Of a stretch of DNA of 64,000 nt, positions 57,999 through 64,000 are shown piece after piece. Location of the stretch: contig JAHQWE010000005.1 of the NCBI GenBank assembly GCA_019633985.1, positions 56,258-120,257 of the forward strand. Reading direction: 5' to 3'. The notes below the pieces were generated by a model. That model was not told where the DNA came from and did no database searches. It saw only the letters and a program-made list of their open reading frames with translations. Position numbers and translations under genes: made by a program. Source of the stretch: Acidiferrobacterales bacterium. GTDB lineage: Bacteria; Pseudomonadota; Gammaproteobacteria; Arenicellales; Poriferihabitantaceae. Numbering within the stretch: the first letter of the stretch is position 1; each line of letters starts with the position of its first letter.

Positions 57999-59462
57999 TC
58001 AATGTTGCTGCCCGATTGGAACAGCAGGAAGCTCATCCGGATCAGCGAATCCTGGTTTAAATATCTCACTTCGGATAGCGACCAGTTTAGTAATTCTCGC
58101 GGCAACTTCGAATTCACCATCGACCTTACCGGCGCGGATAGCTTCTGATAGTTCAGCGTCACTGCTCCAATCTCCACACTCTGTTAGCGCTTTTTCGGCT
58201 CTTGTTCGGTCACCGGCATAGAGGTGTTCTCTCTCGACGATGCCCAATACATTCTTTACCATAAGCGCGGTCAGTTTATTTGGTGAAGATAACTCTCCTA
58301 GCACTGAGTCACTTAAGGAAGCTCTGGCAATGGCAAGGAGGTCTTTACCGGTAGATTGATGTGGTCTTTGTGGATGGGTGGAAGGCGCAATTTCATTGGT
58401 ACAACCAAGGTCTCTCTGATCTTCGGCATGTTGGCAGATGTTCCCGCCGGTCATCCTCATGATGATTAATTCAAGCTGGTCGACAATACGGCTGGTTATT
58501 GCCATGGCAAGGGAGGGCTCTTTACCAGAAAGATGACGATCGCCCTGTTGCAATGCTATGACCGCCCATCGGAGATGGGCGACCAGTTCCCAGAACTTGA
58601 CCGCATCATGTGCGATTTTTCGTCCACTCGCCATTTCGTAGGCGTCGTAGAACGTAGTACGGCTGGCGAGCCCTCCGGCCTCCAGATCTGGGCGGCTAAA
58701 CCTCCAACATTCGGCACAAAACCAGCCAATATCCGACATCGGATCACCAAAGCCACTGAATTCCCAGTCCAAAATCGCAGTAAGTTGGTCTTCGTGGATC
58801 AAAAAATTTCCGGTACGGAAATCGCGATGGATAAAGACCGACTCCAGCTGTTCTGGCATATGGCGCTGTGCCCAGCGAAGCCCCCACTCGAGGGCAGGAC
58901 GACAGATCTGATGTAGATCCAACCACCGCCGCAGATCTGACAGCTCTCCTTGTGCGTGATTTCGTCGCGAACGACCAATACTACGCAGCCCGAATTCGGC
59001 TGGATCCAGATCATGTATTTTTGCCATCTCTGCTGCCAGCTGTTGGGTGATGACCTCGCCGACACCACTACTGGCGGCGTTCTTTACGACTTTTGGACCA
59101 AACCCAAGCCCGTCGACTTTATCAACGAGTGAAAATCCTTGACCGAGAATAGCGTCATCGCCACAGTAAGCGACGGGTGCGGGAACGGAGACACCATGTT
59201 GATAAGCGGCTTGCAAGATACGAAACTCTTCTTCTCGGCTGCGGCTTTCGGCAATAGTGGCTGCGGCATTGGTACGAAGAACAAACTCCTTAAGCTGTTT
59301 CTCGTTGTTTTTAATCAATAGCGCATGCACCAACCAGTTTTGCTGTATCGCACCGCCATCCAATTGGGAGAACTGTTCAATTTCAACCTGATCTGCTGAG
59401 CAGACCTGTGCGATCCATGATGCCAGTTTTCGCAGGCCATCCGGATTAATGGACAGACTCAT
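57999..59462 (-). CDS. Phosphotransferase family protein (APH/ACAD10-like kinase) with C-terminal DUF6285-like region
   Basis: 'VFIHRDFRTGNFLIHEDQLTAILDWEFSGFGDPMSDIGWFC'. Confidence 0.9.
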   Translation of the reverse strand: MSLSINPDGLRKLASWIAQVCSADQVEIEQFSQLDGGAIQQNWLVHALLIKNNEKQLKEFVLRTNAAATIAESRSREEEFRILQAAYQHGVSVPAPVAYCGDDAILGQGFSLVDKVDGLGFGPKVVKNAASSGVGEVITQQLAAEMAKIHDLDPAEFGLRSIGRSRRNHAQGELSDLRRWLDLHQICRPALEWGLRWAQRHMPEQLESVFIHRDFRTGNFLIHEDQLTAILDWEFSGFGDPMSDIGWFCAECWRFSRPDLEAGGLASRTTFYDAYEMASGRKIAHDAVKFWELVAHLRWAVIALQQGDRHLSGKEPSLAMAITSRIVDQLELIIMRMTGGNICQHAEDQRDLGCTNEIAPSTHPQRPHQSTGKDLLAIARASLSDSVLGELSSPNKLTALMVKNVLGIVEREHLYAGDRTRAEKALTECGDWSSDAELSEAIRAGKVDGEFEVAARITKLVAIRSEIFKPGFADPDELPAVPIGQQH

Positions 59463-59468
59463 AGCGAG

Positions 59469-60689
59469 CTAACTCCAAGACCAGAAATTGTTACCCTGAT
59501 CCTGATACATTGCTGAAAGCACCATTTGATGTACTTCGGACGCACCATCCACAAGTCTGGCCTGACGGGCATAGCGGTAAATCCATTCCAAGATAGTGTC
59601 TTTAGAATAGCCTCTTGCGCCGCAAAGCTGAATCGCGGTGTCTGCGGCCTGATGTAAGGTATCGGCGACATGCAACTTTGCCATTGAGATCTCCTTCTTT
59701 GCGAAGTCTCCCTGATCCAGTTTCCAGGCAGCATGCATTACCAGCAGACGGCCAATTTGAATCGAGTGGGCAAGTTGACCAAGCTTTAATTGCACAGACT
59801 CTCGATCGGACAATCGCATCCCAAAGCCTTCGCGCTGGGAAACGTAGTCATTGGCAATTTCCATACAGCGCTTCGACAGTCCCAGCCAGCGCATACAATG
59901 TGTCAGGCGCGCAGGCCCCAGACGGATCTGGGTGAGTTTGAGGCCGTCACCTACTTCCATCAGCCGATTTTCGTCAGGGATACGTAAACCATCGAATTTA
60001 AGTTCACAGTGCCCTCCATGCTCTTCCGGGCCCATAATGCCAATCCGTCGAACAATCTCCCAACCCGGTTGGTCTTTGTGAAAGAGAAAAGCGGTTAGAG
60101 CGCGTCTTTTTTCTTGTGGGTCAGGATTGGTCCGGGCAACTAGAATAAAGTGTGCCGCATTTGCGGCACCCGTGATAAACCATTTTCGTCCCTCTACCAC
60201 CCATTCTTTGCCCCGTAGTGTGGCTGTGGTTTGGATCATTGAAGGGTCAGAACCCCCTCCAGGTGCTGGTTCGGTCATCGCGAAAGCGGATTGCACCTCG
60301 CCTTTTATGATGGGTTCTAGCCAGCGATTCTTCTGTTGTTCACTTCCCACCTTCTCTAGCACTCGCATATTGCCATCATCGGGGGCAGCACAATGAAAAG
60401 TAACCGGACCAAATATTGATCGATTCGCTTCTTCATACAGAATCGCCTGGTCGGTAAACGAAAGGCCCATGCCGCCTCGTTGCGTTGATACCTGTGGTGC
60501 CCAAATTCCCGCTTCGCGGGCTAGCTGGCGTTTTTTATTCAACAAATTCTGGTCGATATTTTCATACTGATCAAAATTGTCACTTTCACTTTCCAGCGGC
60601 AATAAATGTTGATCCACGAATTCGCCGACGCGTAGCCGGAGCAATTCGATAGCTTGGTTTGCGGAAAAATGGAGGTTTTCTGGAGACAT
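59469..60689 (-). CDS. Acyl-CoA dehydrogenase
   Basis: 'QSAFAMTEPAPGGGSDPSMIQTTA', 'QLCGARGYSKDTILEWIYRYARQARLVDGASEVH'. Confidence 0.95.
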   Translation of the reverse strand: MSPENLHFSANQAIELLRLRVGEFVDQHLLPLESESDNFDQYENIDQNLLNKKRQLAREAGIWAPQVSTQRGGMGLSFTDQAILYEEANRSIFGPVTFHCAAPDDGNMRVLEKVGSEQQKNRWLEPIIKGEVQSAFAMTEPAPGGGSDPSMIQTTATLRGKEWVVEGRKWFITGAANAAHFILVARTNPDPQEKRRALTAFLFHKDQPGWEIVRRIGIMGPEEHGGHCELKFDGLRIPDENRLMEVGDGLKLTQIRLGPARLTHCMRWLGLSKRCMEIANDYVSQREGFGMRLSDRESVQLKLGQLAHSIQIGRLLVMHAAWKLDQGDFAKKEISMAKLHVADTLHQAADTAIQLCGARGYSKDTILEWIYRYARQARLVDGASEVHQMVLSAMYQDQGNNFWSWS

Positions 60690-60764
60690 AGAAGAGTGTT
60701 GAAGGGTTGAATTTGTCGATGAAAGGAGACTTTAGTTAATCCGATTCACAATTTTCGGCTGGTT

Positions 60765-60779
60765 TGACAATATTTGTCA
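60765..60779. promoter_or_regulatory. Palindromic operator/UAS-like site
   Basis: TGACA-ATATT-TGTCA perfect inverted repeat in a divergent intergenic region. Confidence 0.4.
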
Positions 60780-60934
60780 TGTCGAAATCGTCATTTTTCA
60801 CTTAATTTGCGCATTGATACACTGACCATTTTAGGCGGTCGCAAATTCCGATAAGCATATTTAAAATTTTATTATTGTTTGTTTTCAATTAGATAAGTAT
60901 TTTTATTGTCAAATTTAAATACAGATATAAAAGT

Positions 60935-60950
60935 TGGCACGGCCATTGCT
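60935..60950 (+). promoter_or_regulatory. Sigma-54 (RpoN) -24/-12 promoter
   Basis: TGGCACGGCCATTGCT = TGGCACG-N4-TTGCT; GG and GC elements in correct 12-bp register. Confidence 0.75.
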
Positions 60951-60960
60951 TTAATCAAAC

Positions 60961-61087
60961 CAGAAGCCGCAAGGCTGGGGGTATTGACCAAAACCGACAA
61001 GTTCATAGAGGTGAAAGTGGTACGTTGAAAGGGAAGGTTCGAATCGGTCTTTAGACTGACTGGTAAAGAGCCTTCCCAATTTTTTTT
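60961..61087 (+). ncRNA. Candidate RpoN-dependent sRNA or attenuated leader RNA (~125 nt)
   Basis: Predicted start ~12 nt after the -12 element; ends at hairpin GGGAAGG...TCTTTA...TAAAGA-g-CCTTCCC (61031-61077) with T8 tract 61080-61087; no ORF of note inside. Confidence 0.5.
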
Positions 61088-61207
61088 GGGGAAACGTTAC
61101 AAAAGCCACTTAATCACCCATAACTTAATACTAAAGCGTAAAGATAGATCCCGAAACAGGGACAAAAAATTAAATTGAGCTCCAGGGTATCGGGAGCGGA
61201 CAAAAAA

Positions 61208-61582
61208 ATGAAAGTTATAAATACAACATTAAATGAAAAAGAGTTAACTCAGCTGGCATTAGCAGCAACTGATGTGGTTCACGCGATGGACCTCGAGCTG
61301 CCTGATTTCACTGAAACCAAAGCACTGTTCATAGCGCTTTTGGATACTCTCGAAGAGCGTTATAAGGATAATGAATTATTATTCGATGCCCGAGCGGCAA
61401 TTTTGAGTCAACCGACTCGCAAGATGGACATCTACATGATTACCCAGAAGCTGGTCAAGCTGGCTCGTGCCGGACGACCTTCCGCAACGGAACGGTTTGC
61501 TTCTCGCCAAGTTCGGCAGTTTTCCGGTGTTGTTCGCCACTCCGCATTTGACACACTGACCGTGGCAGCGAATCAGCACTAG
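61208..61582 (+). CDS. Hypothetical protein (124 aa)
   Basis: ORF MKVINTTLNEKELTQLALAATDVVHAMDLELPDF...; SD-like GGGAG upstream, strong terminator downstream. Confidence 0.65.
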   Translation: MKVINTTLNEKELTQLALAATDVVHAMDLELPDFTETKALFIALLDTLEERYKDNELLFDARAAILSQPTRKMDIYMITQKLVKLARAGRPSATERFASRQVRQFSGVVRHSAFDTLTVAANQH

Positions 61583-61620
61583 GCTTCCTCGCAGTCGCAA
61601 GGGCTGCAGAGTCAAACAAT

Positions 61621-61650
61621 AAAAACGCCCGCGTATGCGGGCGTTTTTTT
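61621..61650 (+). terminator. Rho-independent terminator
   Basis: AAAAACGCCCGC-GTAT-GCGGGCGTTTTTTT. Confidence 0.92.
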
Positions 61651-61767
61651 GTTCGTTTATGTTTCGATCAGTTCTCGGCATAATTCAGGGAGATTTCATA
61701 CACTATTGGCTTTAATCAGCGTGTAATACACACTTGCAGGGGAGCTACACTGAAACAATTAAACTTT

Positions 61768-62433
61768 TTGTTTAGATCGTGTCAAATGCGGTTTCTCGCT
61801 CCAGTGGTGCATCGCAATATCCAAGCTTTAACTGCCATCGCGATGATTTTAGGCATGCTCATGCTGACAGGTTGTGTCAGCACTCCACCGAACCATCGCG
61901 AAAACCTTTGCAAGATATTTATGCAAAAACCCGGTTGGTATGCAGCGTCGGTAAAGGCCGCTTCGCATTGGAAGGGGCCGATACACGTCCCGATGGCCAT
62001 TATGGCTCAGGAATCCGCTTTTCGAGCGAAAGCCAAACCGCCAATGCGCTTCTTTCTTGGGATCATCCCATACGGTCGTGCTAGTAATGCCTATGGTTAT
62101 CCTCAGGCTCTGGACAGCACCTGGGCAACTTATCGTCGAGACGCGGGATCGATATTCAGTCAGCGAGACAATTTCGATGATGCCATTGATTTCATACAGT
62201 GGTACATGCATCAGACTGCCATTCAGAACAAGGTACCCAAAAAGGACGCCTACAATCAGTATTTGAATTACCATGAAGGACAAGGTGGGTTCCGGCGTGG
62301 CACTTACCGGAAAAAGCAGTGGCTGATCAATACCGCCCGACGAGTTGAGCAACGGTCACAGCGATACCAACAGCAGCTGGCTAGTTGCTTGCCTGCTCTT
62401 GAGAAACGCAGGAAGCGGCGGTTTTTCTTTTAA
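61768..62433 (+). CDS. Lytic transglycosylase-like (SLT) lipoprotein
   Basis: Lipobox 'LMLTGCVS', 'VPMAIMAQESAFRAKAKPP...SNAYGYPQALDSTW', 'YLNYHEGQGGF'. Confidence 0.8.
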   Translation: MFRSCQMRFLAPVVHRNIQALTAIAMILGMLMLTGCVSTPPNHRENLCKIFMQKPGWYAASVKAASHWKGPIHVPMAIMAQESAFRAKAKPPMRFFLGIIPYGRASNAYGYPQALDSTWATYRRDAGSIFSQRDNFDDAIDFIQWYMHQTAIQNKVPKKDAYNQYLNYHEGQGGFRRGTYRKKQWLINTARRVEQRSQRYQQQLASCLPALEKRRKRRFFF

Positions 62434-62464
62434 ACAAAGCAGAGAATGAGATACTAGTAAATCG

Positions 62465-63391
62465 ATGACTTCTGAAGAGAAAACGGGAAAGCGAATTTCC
62501 CTGGTGTTAGGCAGCGGTGGTGCCAGGGGTTTAGCACATATTGGTGTCATTCACTGGCTAGAGGAACATGGCTATGAAATAGTCTCTTTAGTCGGTTGTT
62601 CCATGGGAGCATGCATTGGCGGTATACATGCAACGGGAAAACTGAGTATCTATGAGGAGTGGGTGCGCGCTATTCGTAAGCGACATATTGTGTCTTTGAT
62701 GGATGTGACTTTTCGAAAAGGCGGATTACTCAAGGGTGATCGCTTGTTTACAACCCTTCGAGAACTCCTGGGGGAGCATCAAATTGAGGATTTGCCGATT
62801 AAATTCACTGCAGTGGCTGTCGACATCAATAAGTCTAGAGAGGTGTGGTTGACTGAGGGGCCGATGTTTGACGCGATTCGGGCATCGACCTCTATTCCTT
62901 TGCTATTCACTCCAGCTAATGTTGGTGACAGGAAATTGATAGATGGTGCGGTGATGAATCCGATTCCCATTGCTCCCACGGTTGGCGATCATACCGACCT
63001 GGTGATTGCCGTAAACGTGAGTGGTGAACTTACGGAAGGAGTAAGTAGTGCAGCCAAAATTCAAGTGGATGAAGATACACATAGCGAGACCAGGACAGGT
63101 AAATTGCAGGAGCGGATTGTTCATTTCCTTGAAGGAATGAGTAGCCATCGATCGGCCCATAAAGAGGAGGAAGAGTCCATCACCGATGTTGTGTACACGG
63201 CGTTCGACGCAATGCAGAGCACCATTGCGAGACAGAAGCTTGCAGCTTATCCGCCTGATATTTTGATAGACATTCCCCGCAATGTGGCAAGTATTATGGA
63301 ATTTGATCGAGCGGAAGAGTTGATCGAGCTGGGATATACTGCTACCGAACGTACTATGAATAAAGCCCCATTGGCTGAACTATCTGATTGA
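62465..63391 (+). CDS. Patatin-like phospholipase family protein (RssA-like)
   Basis: 'LVLGSGGARGLAHIGVIHWLEE', 'GCSMGACIGG', 'LIDGAVMNPIP'. Confidence 0.93.
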   Translation: MTSEEKTGKRISLVLGSGGARGLAHIGVIHWLEEHGYEIVSLVGCSMGACIGGIHATGKLSIYEEWVRAIRKRHIVSLMDVTFRKGGLLKGDRLFTTLRELLGEHQIEDLPIKFTAVAVDINKSREVWLTEGPMFDAIRASTSIPLLFTPANVGDRKLIDGAVMNPIPIAPTVGDHTDLVIAVNVSGELTEGVSSAAKIQVDEDTHSETRTGKLQERIVHFLEGMSSHRSAHKEEEESITDVVYTAFDAMQSTIARQKLAAYPPDILIDIPRNVASIMEFDRAEELIELGYTATERTMNKAPLAELSD

Positions 63392-63493
63392 CAATTGTCA
63401 GATCTGACTGGAAATGAATTCGCATTCCGTGATTACAACGTGGTGCTGTTACACTTCAAGCCATTCTAACCAACCAAAAATCATTACTGATCC

Positions 63494-64000
63494 ATGACCA
63501 TGAACCTGTACGGGAGTCTATTGTCTCCGTTTGTTCGACATTGCCGCATTGCACTAATGCAGGAGCAAATCGCCTTTGAATTTGTTGAAGCGGATAATGA
63601 TACGAGCGCAGAACAATCACCAACCAAAAAAGTCCCGTATTTAAAAGACGGCGTTTTATTGTTGAGCGATTCCAGTTCCATTGTGAAATACGCAAGGGAG
63701 CACTCCGGGAACAAACGATTTCTTGAAGACATCAACGACTTTGAACTCTTTACGATGACCAATACGCTGGTTGATAGTGCTCTCAATTTATTCTTTTTGG
63801 AAAAGCATGACTTGACCCCTGCGAACGTGGGTTATCTGGCGCGGCAACAATCGAGGCTAGATGATGGTCTGAAAGAGTTAAACAACCGTTTTGATCCATC
63901 CAATGGGGTTGCAACTGATAGCGCTATCCGATGCGTATGCTTTATCGACTGGGCGCTGTTTCGCAATCGGATCTCTATCGACGGTCTTGATAATCTGCAA
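63494..64000 (+). CDS. Glutathione S-transferase-like protein, truncated by the window end
   Basis: 'MNLYGSLLSPFVRHCRIALMQEQIAFEFVEAD', 'KKVPYLKDGVLLLSDSSSIVKYA'; open to the end of the window. Confidence 0.8.
   Translation, partial: MTMNLYGSLLSPFVRHCRIALMQEQIAFEFVEADNDTSAEQSPTKKVPYLKDGVLLLSDSSSIVKYAREHSGNKRFLEDINDFELFTMTNTLVDSALNLFFLEKHDLTPANVGYLARQQSRLDDGLKELNNRFDPSNGVATDSAIRCVCFIDWALFRNRISIDGLDNLQ

Noticed and set aside
61036-61046. GGTTCGAATC, resembling a tRNA T-loop
   Set aside because: The flanking bases do not form a T-stem (GAAGG vs CGGTC do not pair) and no acceptor, D or anticodon arms are present; the segment is better explained as part of the terminator-like hairpin.
1-64000. 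CRISPR arrays, transposases/IS elements, prophage, rRNA or tRNA genes
   Set aside because: No spaced direct-repeat array, transposase, integrase or structural-RNA signatures were recognised on reading both strands; a tool search (tRNAscan-SE, ISfinder) would be needed to exclude them formally.

Overview
Chromosomal window with a gammaproteobacterial gene repertoire. It is mostly housekeeping and envelope genes: an RND efflux pair, nagZ, a YkuD transpeptidase, spoT, rpoZ, gmk, yicC, glnE, ilvE, waaF, otnK/otnC, split nrdJ, and an acyl-CoA dehydrogenase/phosphotransferase pair. The main accessory block (~28.3-48.4 kb) is an aryl-polyene (APE, xanthomonadin-like) type II PKS cluster. It holds three full ketosynthases, a truncated ApeC-like KS, three hotdog dehydratase/thioester-type proteins, a ketoreductase, two ACPs, an AMP ligase, a thioesterase, a PPTase, a GT2, two acyltransferases, a LolA-like carrier, an MMPL exporter and two flavoproteins with halogenase-type W-x-W-x-I-P motifs. 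No ammonia lyase or methyltransferase is visible. Outside protein-coding DNA, the strongest signal is in the ~520 bp AT-rich gap at 60.69-61.21 kb: a consensus-perfect sigma-54 promoter (TGGCACG-N4-TTGCT) followed ~125 nt later by a hairpin and U8 tract. This is a candidate RpoN-dependent sRNA or attenuated leader, with a palindrome upstream that could be an activator site. Other unexplained items: a near-perfect 16-bp-stem hairpin directly upstream of a 49-aa membrane smORF (57.6 kb), tandem NrdR-box-like sites before nrdJ, a beta-barrel-like protein with a C-terminal DUF4329/JAMM-like domain plus a secreted partner (4.4-6.3 kb), and a GNAT/BON-like/smORF/YiiX-like envelope operon (14.0-17.7 kb). 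All calls come from reading the sequence and supplied translations; no database search was run.
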